Shown in pieces: positions 1 to 8,085 of a stretch of DNA of 45,293 nt; position 1 is the first letter of the stretch, and each line of letters starts with the position of its first letter. A program made the position numbers and the translations under genes. This DNA is from Simkaniaceae bacterium (lineage in GTDB: Bacteria > Chlamydiota > Chlamydiia > Chlamydiales > Simkaniaceae), in the NCBI GenBank assembly GCA_018062315.1, contig JAGOSM010000009.1, positions 1 through 45,293 of the forward strand, in the 5' to 3' direction. A model generated the notes under the pieces. The model had not been told where the DNA came from and did no database searches. It saw only the letters and a list, made by a program, of their open reading frames with translations.

Positions 1-82
1 AAAAATCCTAAAGTCGAGTCTGTGCTCTCTAGTGAGCTTTTGCGAACGGGTGGTAGAAAATATTTCTTCCGATGCGTTATTT

Positions 83-1531
83 CTAAAGCTTATAGGTGCG
101 CAAAAGGGTCTGCTTGAGTTGCTTCAACGCTTGGGGATGGTGATCCTGAGCGGCAGTCAGTTTTAAGGCGGATGCGAGATATTTCGAGGCGTCTTGATAC
201 TCATACCTTTGCATCGATAAGATGGCGAGATAATACTCAACTAATGGGTTATTAGGATCTATCGCATGGTATTTTAAAAGAGTCTCTTTTCCCTCACGCC
301 CTCTACCTAATTGTAAATAGCAGATGGCTAGGTGAAAGAGACCGTCCCGAAATTTGGGAAATTTGATGGCAATTTTTTCCAAGACTTCTTTTTTTTCTTC
401 AATAGAGCTGCGGTATTCATCGGTGTGTTGCCAAATCGCCTCGAGCCCTTTTGCATCAATATGTCCTTTGAGATAATCTTCGGGTCCTCTTTCGATTAAA
501 ATTCCCCCTTCAAAAGGAACCCCCTGAATTTCTTTAAGGAGAGCCTTCCCTTTTTTAGTATCACCGACAAAGAGGTAGTTATAACCGAGCAACATCTTGA
601 TGAGGGGGTCATCTGGAGCATAGCGGAGAGCTTTAAGATAAAGGTCTATTGCGCGGGGATAATCTTTTTTTTGCCATGCTACAGAAGCTTGATTAAAAAA
701 AGAGTATCCAATCACTTCTTTGATACTTCTAGGAGGGAGGTATTTTGTTTGAATACCAAGATAGGCTTCGGTTGGCATTGCAATACCGCGCGCTGTGGTT
801 TCAATATGTCTCCCCTCAGCACTCACAAAAATATGTCCAGGAGGAGTGTAGATATCGAGAGAGAGATCAAGCCGCTGAGCTAGACAGATATAGAGGATAG
901 ATACACCGAGGCAGACCCCTCGGTGACTATCGATCACAGAAGGGAGAAGGGTGTAGAGGTCAATATCTTTAATATGTTCTGAATGGGGAGGGAATCGAAA
1001 TTGTCTGTCATAAAAAATGAGCTTGTTGATCGCTTCAACCTTATCAAGAGGCGTGGGATTTGTTGGAAGATGGGCTCTCACTTCAAGAGCCATAAGATCA
1101 AGGGCTGCTTCATATTGTCGGATCTCTTCACGGCTTAACTCATGCAGAAAAAGGCTTCTTGATAGGTCAATTTCATGAGGGGAAAGTTGATCGATTTCCT
1201 CAAGTGTCCATACGTGATGTCCCTTCAGCTTCCGGTTAGCTAAAGACAGGCTGAGAGTTTCAATCAGGCTAAGTTGCGATTCAGTGAGTTTTGGAGTTTG
1301 GCCAAACGGGGTGGCTGCAGCTAGATGGATCAGAGGAGAGACATCGAGTTTAGGGAGATCAAATGGAGAAATGGCAACCCCCTCAGGATTGAGAAGTAAA
1401 GAGGCTCTTTCTAGGGCGAGTTTCCCTTCAGAAGTCTCTTTGTAGAGATGGTAAAAAGCGAGGTGTTCGCTGATAGAATGGGGATCGAGACTAGAAAGGA
1501 GAGTCATAAGGGCTGTCCCTAAAATTAACAT
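83..1531 (-). CDS. SirB1-type transglutaminase-like protein with TPR repeats
   Basis: This 482-residue protein has two parts. Residues about 160-250 look like the transglutaminase-like/SirB1 domain: a Cys in RGVCLGVSILY (C207), a His in PPGHIFV (H233) and an acidic residue in HIETTARG (E244) have the spacing of a papain-like triad. Residues about 280-330 and 390-470 are TPR-like helical pairs (AIDLYLKALRYAPDDP; YLAILSMQRYEYQDASKYL). The N-terminus is hydrophobic (MLILGTALMTLLSSL) and could be a weak signal peptide. The gene starts 3 bp after malQ and probably shares its transcript as the last gene of the copN-scc1-malQ group. SirB1-family proteins in other bacteria have no settled biochemical role, so substrate and location are unknown. 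The domain call is fairly firm; any catalytic activity is inference. Confidence 0.75.
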   Translation of the reverse strand: MLILGTALMTLLSSLDPHSISEHLAFYHLYKETSEGKLALERASLLLNPEGVAISPFDLPKLDVSPLIHLAAATPFGQTPKLTESQLSLIETLSLSLANRKLKGHHVWTLEEIDQLSPHEIDLSRSLFLHELSREEIRQYEAALDLMALEVRAHLPTNPTPLDKVEAINKLIFYDRQFRFPPHSEHIKDIDLYTLLPSVIDSHRGVCLGVSILYICLAQRLDLSLDIYTPPGHIFVSAEGRHIETTARGIAMPTEAYLGIQTKYLPPRSIKEVIGYSFFNQASVAWQKKDYPRAIDLYLKALRYAPDDPLIKMLLGYNYLFVGDTKKGKALLKEIQGVPFEGGILIERGPEDYLKGHIDAKGLEAIWQHTDEYRSSIEEKKEVLEKIAIKFPKFRDGLFHLAICYLQLGRGREGKETLLKYHAIDPNNPLVEYYLAILSMQRYEYQDASKYLASALKLTAAQDHHPQALKQLKQTLLRTYKL

Positions 1532-1534
1532 AAG

Positions 1535-3040
1535 TTACAGGATAACCTTTTTCATCTCATTTTTCAAATGGGGATGAGAGATGATTTCTTCAACGGAGGG
1601 GCGATACCGATAGGTCCAGTTAGTAGGAAGGACAAAACCGGGAAGATTAATCCGTTCATCATCGGGATTTGGCCATTTTAATTCAGGGAAGAGGGAGAGA
1701 TATTCTTGCAGTAAATTGATGTGAAAAAGACTTGTTGAATGGTGGGCGTAGTGAAGCATAGTGCGTCTGTTCTCATGCGTAAGGGGCGTTTCATAACTGA
1801 GTCCCATTTGCCGAGCATAAAGAGAGGCCTCATCAGATTCTTCATCCCACCATTGCTCTAAAGTGGGGCTATCATGGGTAGAAAGAGTTGTGAGCGAAAG
1901 GGGATCATATTGATCATAGGGGGTGTAATAGGTATTCTCCTCATTTTTTTCCCACCTCAACACCCGAGTGCCGCAGATATGGAGATCTCGTAAGGCCTGC
2001 CTAATTTTATCAGAATAAAATCCCAAGTCTTCAGCAATAGGGACCATGGGAGAAGAGGTTAAAACCATTTCTAAAAGAGTTTTCCCTTGAGAAATCATGA
2101 TCGCTTCATCATCTGGGATAAAATAGCCGGTAGCTGCCGGAGCCTCTTTTTCAATAGCCCAAATGCGGAAAAACCCGAGGACATGGTCGATACGAAAAAG
2201 ATGGTAAAATGCAGATGAAAAATGGAGCCGATTTTTCCAAAAAGCAAAATGATCTTTTTCTAATACTTCCCATTTATAAATGGGAAATCCCCAATATTGT
2301 CCCATGGGGTTAAACGCATCAGGGGGAGCTCCTGCTGCCTTAGAACAGTCAAAATATTCAGGATGGTGCCATACATCAGCACTATCTGGACTAATTAAAA
2401 TAGGGAGATCCCCTTTGAGAAAAACCCCTTTTTCTTCAGCATACTGTTTTACAAAAGAAAGTTGAGCATGAGCATGGTACTGGAGTTGCAAGTAAAATAA
2501 CATTTCAGGCCAGTATTGAACGACGAGCTGATCAAATTCGGAATGGGAGAGGTTTTTACTTCTCCAGGTATTGAAATTTTGTCCGCCGTGTACATCTTTT
2601 AATACTTTAAATAAGGCATATGGTTTTAGGTATTCATGATGCTTGATAAAGTCATCAAGGGGCACTGGATTTTCTTGGACATAGGTATGTAGCCAATTTA
2701 ACTTTTCCCTTAATACATGGGCATAATCGACCCATTTCTTAATGGGAAGTTGCGGTAGAGGATGGGTATTATTAGGTAGGGCATGGAGAGATAGGTAAAC
2801 GGGATGCAGGGCTAGGGCGGTTTCTGAGTTGTAAGGACTTGGATCGGGACCAGAATCGTTTAGGGGAAGTAGTTGTAGACAATCCATTCCAATGTCACTC
2901 AGCCAATCAATCAGAGGGAGTAAATCGAGGTACTCCCCAATGCCGCATGAGTTTTTGGAATGAATGGCAGAGAGGGGGATGTTAATTCCGTGATGAGGTT
3001 TTTTTTTCATGATATCCCAAAGAGAGGTTCGGTGTTTCAT
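1535..3040 (-). CDS. malQ: 4-alpha-glucanotransferase (amylomaltase, GH77)
   Basis: MalQ transfers alpha-1,4-glucan segments between chains and works in the cytoplasm in glycogen/maltodextrin turnover. The 501 residues match the family length. The GH77 catalytic residues are visible: nucleophile D285 in LFRIDHVLGFF, acid/base E337 in VPIAEDLG, and D390 in LSTHDSPTLEQWW. The N-terminal substrate-site segment GIGEYLDLLPLIDWL is also typical. The start overlaps the stop of the upstream chaperone gene by 4 bp (ATGA), which suggests translational coupling; Met11 (MKKKPHHG) is a possible alternative start. The neighbourhood malQ-scc1-copN-sctV-sctU is the chlamydial gene order, so a metabolic enzyme sits in a type III secretion transcript here too. 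Function is confident; the context is conserved but not explained by the sequence. Confidence 0.95.
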   Translation of the reverse strand: MKHRTSLWDIMKKKPHHGINIPLSAIHSKNSCGIGEYLDLLPLIDWLSDIGMDCLQLLPLNDSGPDPSPYNSETALALHPVYLSLHALPNNTHPLPQLPIKKWVDYAHVLREKLNWLHTYVQENPVPLDDFIKHHEYLKPYALFKVLKDVHGGQNFNTWRSKNLSHSEFDQLVVQYWPEMLFYLQLQYHAHAQLSFVKQYAEEKGVFLKGDLPILISPDSADVWHHPEYFDCSKAAGAPPDAFNPMGQYWGFPIYKWEVLEKDHFAFWKNRLHFSSAFYHLFRIDHVLGFFRIWAIEKEAPAATGYFIPDDEAIMISQGKTLLEMVLTSSPMVPIAEDLGFYSDKIRQALRDLHICGTRVLRWEKNEENTYYTPYDQYDPLSLTTLSTHDSPTLEQWWDEESDEASLYARQMGLSYETPLTHENRRTMLHYAHHSTSLFHINLLQEYLSLFPELKWPNPDDERINLPGFVLPTNWTYRYRPSVEEIISHPHLKNEMKKVIL

Positions 3041-3492
3041 GGTTTAATGCCAAGCGGCGAAGGATTGGGAACAATCACTTCAGCTGGGTGGGGAGATGTA
3101 GCTCCTGACTGAATGGCTTCATACCAAGCTGTACATTTTTCTATAAAGGAAGCGAGATATTCGGTAAGGGATTCTCCATTTAAATATTGAAAAAAAAGAA
3201 ATTCATACAAAAAGAGGTGATTATTCCGTTCAATATAGGCGAAAATCCCTGGATTTGGAGGGGGGAGTGCATTCTCTTTAAGTGCTTCTTTAAGGACATT
3301 TTCCCGAAATTTCCCCGGGGGCACCTCACAAATCATACATCCAATAAGAAGCTTTTCTTGCCCCTGATCGGTTTTAAGCTGTATTGAAAAACAGTTATTG
3401 ATCCGGATAGAACACGAATCATCGGGAGCCGCCTGAAAAGCAATGCCTGTAATGAAAGAGAACTCTTCAAGAAGTCGTGTAAACTGTGACAT
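3037..3492 (-). CDS. scc1: type III secretion chaperone, CesT/SycE class (Scc1-like)
   Basis: This 151-residue protein has the size and alpha/beta pattern of class I type III chaperones: a short N-terminal helix (FTRLLEEFSFITG), beta strands around CSIRINNCFSIQL and KLLIGCMICEVPPG, and a helix-strand-helix end (LFLYEFLFFQYLNGESLTEYL). The YLNGE-L-YL segment is close to what I recall of chlamydial Scc1. A Pro-rich tail (SPHPAEVIVPNPSPLGIKP) follows the fold. It lies 3 bp downstream of copN, the gatekeeper that Scc1 binds together with Scc4 in Chlamydia. It is expected to be cytosolic and to dimerise on CopN's N-terminus. No Scc4 homologue is seen in the window. Family assignment is good; the partner is inferred from position. 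Confidence 0.85.
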   Translation of the reverse strand: MSQFTRLLEEFSFITGIAFQAAPDDSCSIRINNCFSIQLKTDQGQEKLLIGCMICEVPPGKFRENVLKEALKENALPPPNPGIFAYIERNNHLFLYEFLFFQYLNGESLTEYLASFIEKCTAWYEAIQSGATSPHPAEVIVPNPSPLGIKP

Positions 3493-3495
3493 ACG

Positions 3496-4671
3496 TTATT
3501 TCTTTTCCTTTTCCTCTTCTTCCTTGTCCTTTTCTTTTTCCTCTTCCTCCTCTTCTTCTAAAAGATCTTCAAGACTGCTGAGTCCATCTAAGATGGCAGA
3601 GAGCAAATCTTGCCTATGTCTTTCCGATTTAAAAAGGCGGGGCGAAATATTCCTCATCGCATCTCGATACTGAGTGTAGATGATGATCTGTGCTGCAAGG
3701 GCTCCAGAAATTCCCAAGGCTAGGGAGAGCTGAAGGACTTTGTCTCCTGAAGGATACCTCTCTTTTAAAAGACGCATGAGGAGTTTTGCTAAAAGTTCGA
3801 AAGTCAGGGAGGCGGGTAAAGTGAGGCCTTCCAGATCGAACTGACTAGTAATGAGACGCATCCGTTTTTGAAAGAAAGCATAGAGTCCTTCAAAAGCTTG
3901 CATGATGCGTGATTCAGTAAAGAGCCGTTCCAGTTCCTCTTTCGAGATAGAAGGCCCTTTTGATTTCATATCTGTTCCAAGGGAGTGGAGGATGAAATCG
4001 ATGATTTTTTTAAGCTTTGCGTAAGGGTAGATGGCAGTGAGTTCTTCAAAAAGGACTTGAGGGTCCCGGGGATTGGCTACAATATCTCGATAAAGATCTC
4101 GGAGTGCAGTAGGAGACCCGAGCCCTTCTTTGGAAAATTCACGAGCTTGTTCTGCGATGTTTCTTCCTGCTCGAATATCCCTACCAAAAAGCTCATTGAA
4201 AACCGATTTCATCTCCTGAAATTTTTCAAGCATTTGAGGATTATTGCTATGACTTTCGACTAAGAAATCGATTGCTTCGTCAGCAAGAGAGGGATCTTTA
4301 TAGGTTTCAGATAGCTTTCGCATCATTTCATCGAGAGAATCTTGGGGGTTCATCCTTGAAGAGAGGATGAGGAGAACTTTAGCCGAAAGTTCGGGGTTAG
4401 CAGATTCAAATTCGATGGCTACTTGTTCCTTTTCATCAGCCTGTTTTTTGGAGGAGGCTGAGGAGGAAGCTAAGGATTCAAATTTTTTCCCGAGAGATTC
4501 AAATTGCTTGGATATAGCCAGGGGATTGAAGACATCAAGTTCCATAAACTGATCAATATCAGCTTGTTGTGCATCTTGGCGCATTTCAATATTGGCGAGG
4601 CGTTGTTGCGCCCGCAGTTTTTGTTCTGCCAAGATGGCATGAGTGGTGTTGACCCCCGATACACGATCCAT
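3496..4671 (-). CDS. copN: type III secretion gatekeeper CopN / SctW
   Basis: CopN (SctW, YopN/MxiC family) plugs the injectisome until host contact and is itself secreted; in Chlamydia it also binds host tubulin. The 391 residues carry the expected landmarks: an N-terminal chaperone-binding stretch, the motif GKKFESLASSS (chlamydial CopN has a similar GEKFESL), LKSKGPSISKEEL in the middle, and near the C-terminus SPRLFKSERHRQDLLSAIL, which parallels SPRIFSG..KKQQLASVI in C. trachomatis. Instead of a Pro-rich end, the protein finishes in a pure Glu/Lys tract of about 25 residues encoded by a purine-rich run. A good promoter lies just upstream, with its -10 ending 6 bp before the ATG. Scc1-like chaperone and malQ follow. 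The identification is confident; the charged tail is unusual. Confidence 0.9.
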   Translation of the reverse strand: MDRVSGVNTTHAILAEQKLRAQQRLANIEMRQDAQQADIDQFMELDVFNPLAISKQFESLGKKFESLASSSASSKKQADEKEQVAIEFESANPELSAKVLLILSSRMNPQDSLDEMMRKLSETYKDPSLADEAIDFLVESHSNNPQMLEKFQEMKSVFNELFGRDIRAGRNIAEQAREFSKEGLGSPTALRDLYRDIVANPRDPQVLFEELTAIYPYAKLKKIIDFILHSLGTDMKSKGPSISKEELERLFTESRIMQAFEGLYAFFQKRMRLITSQFDLEGLTLPASLTFELLAKLLMRLLKERYPSGDKVLQLSLALGISGALAAQIIIYTQYRDAMRNISPRLFKSERHRQDLLSAILDGLSSLEDLLEEEEEEEKEKDKEEEEKEKK

Positions 4672-4677
4672 ATCTTT

Positions 4678-4705
4678 ACTATAGCGACGAACTTGTATCC
4701 GTCAA
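4678..4705 (-). promoter_or_regulatory. sigma-70-type promoter of copN, close to leaderless
   Basis: On the minus strand TTGACG (4700-4705) and TATAGT (4678-4683) are separated by 16 bp. Only 6 bp lie between the -10 box and the copN ATG at 4671, so a normal start site would fall at or next to the start codon. A short inverted match (CAAGA/TCTTG) lies just upstream of the -35. The boxes are seen directly; activity is inferred. Confidence 0.55.
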
Positions 4706-4760
4706 GACCGATTCTTGGTCATTTTTAGAATCAGTAGTATTAGAAGAAAAATTAGCTTCT

Positions 4761-4837
4761 CCGTAACCGTAAGCGTAACCGATTTATGACTCGCAAATAC
4801 GATTCGGTTACGCATACGGGGGCGGTTACGGTTACGG
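4761..4837. repeat. inverted repeat built from a GGTTAC/GTAACC hexamer
   Basis: In the 185-bp gap between sctV and copN, CCGTAACCGTAA (4761-4772) is the exact reverse complement of TTACGGTTACGG (4826-4837), and GCGTAACCG (4773-4781) of CGGTTACGC (4805-4813). A two-step hairpin is therefore possible. The arms are made of a six-base repeat (GGTTAC). It could act as a terminator-like or stability element after sctV, although no U-tract follows. No gene is seen in this gap. Confidence 0.6.
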
Positions 4838-4856
4838 AAATGGGAAGGCAGGGGCT

Positions 4857-6965
4857 CTAAGACAGTTGGACTCTACCGAGGGGTTGGATCCTAATTTCAG
4901 GAACAATCTCTTGGTAGGATACAACAGGCATATCGGGATATTCCCCTTCGATCAATTTACGGGTAAAGCGGCGTACATCAATTGCTGTGAGAAGCACAGG
5001 AGGTTGACCTCCTGATGGGGTAGGGGTGACTGTTGTTCTCATGGCATGGAGGATGAGTTGCACCGAGTCGGGGTCTAGTGCAAGGTAAGAGCCTGCTGAA
5101 GTTTGTTTAATAGCTCCCCGGATCATATCTTCAATCTCAGGGTCAAGGAGGTAAACCGAAAGGACAGTTTGTCCCTGCGAGTATTTATAGCTAATATACC
5201 TCTTTAATGAAGAGCGTACATATTCGGTGAGGAGGACGGTATCTTTTTCTGTCTGAGCCCATTCTGAGAGTGACTCAAGGACGCTGCGTAGATCTTTAAT
5301 CGAAATTTGTTCTTGAACAAGCCGTTTTAAAATTTCTGTCAGCCTTTGCAAGGGGACGAGGCGGGTTACTTCTTTCACAAGATCGGGGAAGTTTTTCTCA
5401 ACAAACTCGATAATTGCTCTTACTTCCTGAATCCCAATAAATTCTGCAGCATACTGTTTATAGAAGTAGGAGAGGTGGAGGATCATGACGTCGAGGGCTT
5501 TCCAAAATTTAATTCCTGCCTTTTGCATCACTTCGATATATTTTTCATCTACCCAAAGGGACGCCATTCCAATTTTGTTTTTTGAAGCAGTAAAAGGGAG
5601 GTTATAGCGGCGGAGGGTCTCTTCTGATTCATTCGTAAGGACCATATTTGAGAGGACTCTCCCCCTCATGAGGGGAACTTCATTGAGTAAAATGGAATAT
5701 TCATCGGGGTCCAAGGTGGGGGAATCGGTGCGTACGTGGGCTCCAGGGAAACGGACCCCTAAATCTTGGTAAAGGGCGTGGCGCATTTTAGGGATCATCT
5801 GTTCGATAAAGGTAGAGCCCCCACGATCTTTGCGGATCATTTGAGAGAGATTTTTCCCTGTTTCTAGGATGACAGGAAGGGTAAGGGTATAATCATCTGC
5901 TCCTCCCTTAATCATGGAATGTCCTTCCACATCGGTGGCTAAAGCACCCCCTCCTCCTGAGGTTCCCGATATTCCTTTCCGTCCTTTGATATAAAAAGTA
6001 ACGCTAATTGCGAGAATACCACAACCGAGGACGAGGAAGATCATTGTCGGGAATCCCTTCATAAAGCCGAGGGCTATGACGACGATGGCAGCAAGGATGA
6101 GCCCTTTAGGTTGAGTAAGGAGCTGTTGGCTAATATCTTTACCGAGATTAGCTCCTTCTTGGTCAGATGAAACCCGCGTCGTCACCATACCTGCAGTTAA
6201 AGAGACGAGAAGAGAGGGGATTTGAGAAACAAGTCCACCCCCGATAGAAAGAAGAGTATATGTTTTTGCCGCTTGAAGGCCTGACATATGGTGCATCATG
6301 ACCCCAATGATCAATCCACCCACAATGTTGATGATGGCAATCACAATCCCGGCAATGACGTCCCCCTTGACGAACTTCATCGCACCGTCCATAGCTCCAT
6401 ACAGCTGGCTCTCTTTTTGTAGAGCAAGGCGTAGCTCTCTCGCTTTTGTAGAATCGATGACACCACTTCGCATATCAGCATCGATACTCATCTGCTTCCC
6501 TGGCATCGCATCGAGAGTAAAACGGGCAGCAACTTCGGCAACCCTTTCAGCTCCTTTAGTCACCACAATAAATTGAACGATGGTGATAATCAGGAAGATA
6601 ACTCCCCCGACAACAAAGTTACCTCCCACCACAAAATTTCCAAAGGCGAGAATAATATCTCCTGCATTGGCATGAAGGAGAATCTGTCTTGTGGCGGAAA
6701 TCTCAATTCCCAAACGGAAGAGGGTGGTGATCAAAAGTAAGGAGGGGAAAACAGAAAGGTGAACAGCCTTTTGAATATAAAGGGCCACCATCAAAAGGGA
6801 AATGGAGATCGTAAGGTTGACTGCGATCAAACTGTCAATAACAGGGGGAGGGACGGGAACCACGATCATCATAATAATGACAATCACAAAAAAAGCTAAA
6901 ATGACATCACTCGACCTGTTGAGTGTGCGGGTAATAAATTCGCCAATGGCATGAGATGCGTTCAT
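4857..6965 (-). CDS. sctV: type III secretion export gate protein SctV (LcrD/CdsV)
   Basis: SctV forms the nonameric export gate ring in the inner membrane and receives substrates and chaperones with its cytoplasmic domain. The 702 residues follow the FHIPEP family: an N-terminal half with about 7-8 membrane segments (for example VILAFFVIVIIMMIVVPVP and LLLITTLFRLGIEIS), the conserved cytoplasmic loop FTLDAMPGKQMSIDADM, and the soluble C-terminal domain from about residue 350 to the end (LGVRFPGAHVRTDSPTL, ILKRLVQEQISIKDLRSVLE). Its ATG overlaps the sctU stop by 4 bp, so the two inner-membrane export components are translationally coupled. The order sctU-sctV-copN is chlamydial. Length and motifs show no truncation. 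Confidence 0.97.
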   Translation of the reverse strand: MNASHAIGEFITRTLNRSSDVILAFFVIVIIMMIVVPVPPPVIDSLIAVNLTISISLLMVALYIQKAVHLSVFPSLLLITTLFRLGIEISATRQILLHANAGDIILAFGNFVVGGNFVVGGVIFLIITIVQFIVVTKGAERVAEVAARFTLDAMPGKQMSIDADMRSGVIDSTKARELRLALQKESQLYGAMDGAMKFVKGDVIAGIVIAIINIVGGLIIGVMMHHMSGLQAAKTYTLLSIGGGLVSQIPSLLVSLTAGMVTTRVSSDQEGANLGKDISQQLLTQPKGLILAAIVVIALGFMKGFPTMIFLVLGCGILAISVTFYIKGRKGISGTSGGGGALATDVEGHSMIKGGADDYTLTLPVILETGKNLSQMIRKDRGGSTFIEQMIPKMRHALYQDLGVRFPGAHVRTDSPTLDPDEYSILLNEVPLMRGRVLSNMVLTNESEETLRRYNLPFTASKNKIGMASLWVDEKYIEVMQKAGIKFWKALDVMILHLSYFYKQYAAEFIGIQEVRAIIEFVEKNFPDLVKEVTRLVPLQRLTEILKRLVQEQISIKDLRSVLESLSEWAQTEKDTVLLTEYVRSSLKRYISYKYSQGQTVLSVYLLDPEIEDMIRGAIKQTSAGSYLALDPDSVQLILHAMRTTVTPTPSGGQPPVLLTAIDVRRFTRKLIEGEYPDMPVVSYQEIVPEIRIQPLGRVQLS

Positions 6966-8038
6966 TTTAGGAACTCCAATGAGTGTTCTTCGCTAACGGT
7001 TTCAATTTGAGCAAGCCAGCGTAAAATTTCGGCAATTGCTTCATAGGTGTCTTCTGGCACATACTGGCTGATCTGTCCTTTTTCGTAAAGCTCTTGTGCA
7101 AGCTCGACATTTCTCATAATTGGTACAGAGTATTCTACAGCAAACTCGGTTATTTTTTCAGCAATAGCTCCTTTTCCCATCGTCACAATTTTTGGAGCAG
7201 GATCTGTTTCTTCGTGATATTCTAAGGCTACAGCAATATGAGCTGGATTGGTGACTACAACAGAAGCTCTTTTTACGGAGCGAGGGCCATCTTGGTAGGC
7301 AATTTCGTGGGCCACTTGGCGCCTTTTACTTTTGATTTCAGGATGTCCTTCAGAGTCTTTCATTTCCTGTTTGACTTCAAATTTTTCCATCTTCATTTCT
7401 TTCGCAAAATTTTTCTTTTGGAATACAAGGTCAAAGACCGCAATCACGAGAAAGAAAATGCCTACTCGAATGACAACTTTGGTTAAAAATTCAGAAAAAA
7501 TAATGGCAGCCCCCATGATGGGCATCGCGGAGGTACTGATGATGGCGGGGAGACTACTGTAGACTACCGTATAAATTAAAACAAACGCGCCAATAATTTT
7601 AAACAATGACTTAATCAATTCCACAAAGGTTTTGATTTTGAACATGTTTTTAAGATTAGTGATTGGATTGAGTTTTTTAATATCGGGTTTCATCGATTCA
7701 AAGGAGAAAAGGGGTCCAACAATGAGGAAGTTGACGAGGACTCCGACGATCGTTGTAAAAATCATCACTGTAATGGATGAGGTGAAAATAGTCCTAATAG
7801 CCGCGCCAAAGAGCCCTGCGGCTCTTTCAGTTAGGGGAGTAGAGCTTGGGATGGAACGGAACATGGAAATAGCAAAGGCGCATAGCTCTTGAAAGAGGTA
7901 AGTCCCCGATGAAATAACAACCGCAACCGATACAATAAAGGTAAAGGCGGCGGGAAAATCTTTAGACTTGGCAACTTGCCCTTTTTTACGCGCATCGCGT
8001 AACTTTTTCGGGGTTGCCTTTTCGGTTTTTTCAGCCAT
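6962..8038 (-). CDS. sctU: type III secretion switch protein SctU (YscU/CdsU)
   Basis: SctU switches substrate class from needle components to effectors after self-cleavage in its cytoplasmic domain. The 358 residues show four membrane segments within residues 28-205, the linker helix FAKEMKMEKFEVKQEMKDSEG, and the C-terminal cleavage domain. The cleavage loop reads NPAH (N264-P265-A266-H267; A266 is codon 7241-7243) instead of the near-universal NPTH, so the residue after the N-P bond is Ala rather than Thr. Family knowledge from YscU says Asn and Pro are needed for cleavage, while a Thr-to-Ala change is better tolerated, so cleavage is probably kept. It lies 47 bp after ychF, with a possible promoter in that gap, and overlaps sctV. 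Confidence 0.96.
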   Translation of the reverse strand: MAEKTEKATPKKLRDARKKGQVAKSKDFPAAFTFIVSVAVVISSGTYLFQELCAFAISMFRSIPSSTPLTERAAGLFGAAIRTIFTSSITVMIFTTIVGVLVNFLIVGPLFSFESMKPDIKKLNPITNLKNMFKIKTFVELIKSLFKIIGAFVLIYTVVYSSLPAIISTSAMPIMGAAIIFSEFLTKVVIRVGIFFLVIAVFDLVFQKKNFAKEMKMEKFEVKQEMKDSEGHPEIKSKRRQVAHEIAYQDGPRSVKRASVVVTNPAHIAVALEYHEETDPAPKIVTMGKGAIAEKITEFAVEYSVPIMRNVELAQELYEKGQISQYVPEDTYEAIAEILRWLAQIETVSEEHSLEFLK

Positions 8039-8055
8039 AGTAACGCTTGAGCAAT

Positions 8056-8085
8056 AAGGTAGAGCAAACAGCTCTCTTAAGTCAA
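8056..8085 (-). promoter_or_regulatory. possible promoter of sctU-sctV
   Basis: TTGACT (8080-8085, minus strand) directly follows the ychF stop codon, and TACCTT (8056-8061) lies 18 bp downstream. The -35 is good and the -10 weak. It would let the secretion genes be transcribed separately from the translation operon upstream. Confidence 0.35.

Noticed and set aside
1-117. Plus-strand open frame at the left edge, ending TGA 115-117 (a possible C-terminal fragment of a gene)
   Set aside because: Only 38 codons, overlaps the end of the TPR gene, and no recognised family end; composition does not decide between frames.
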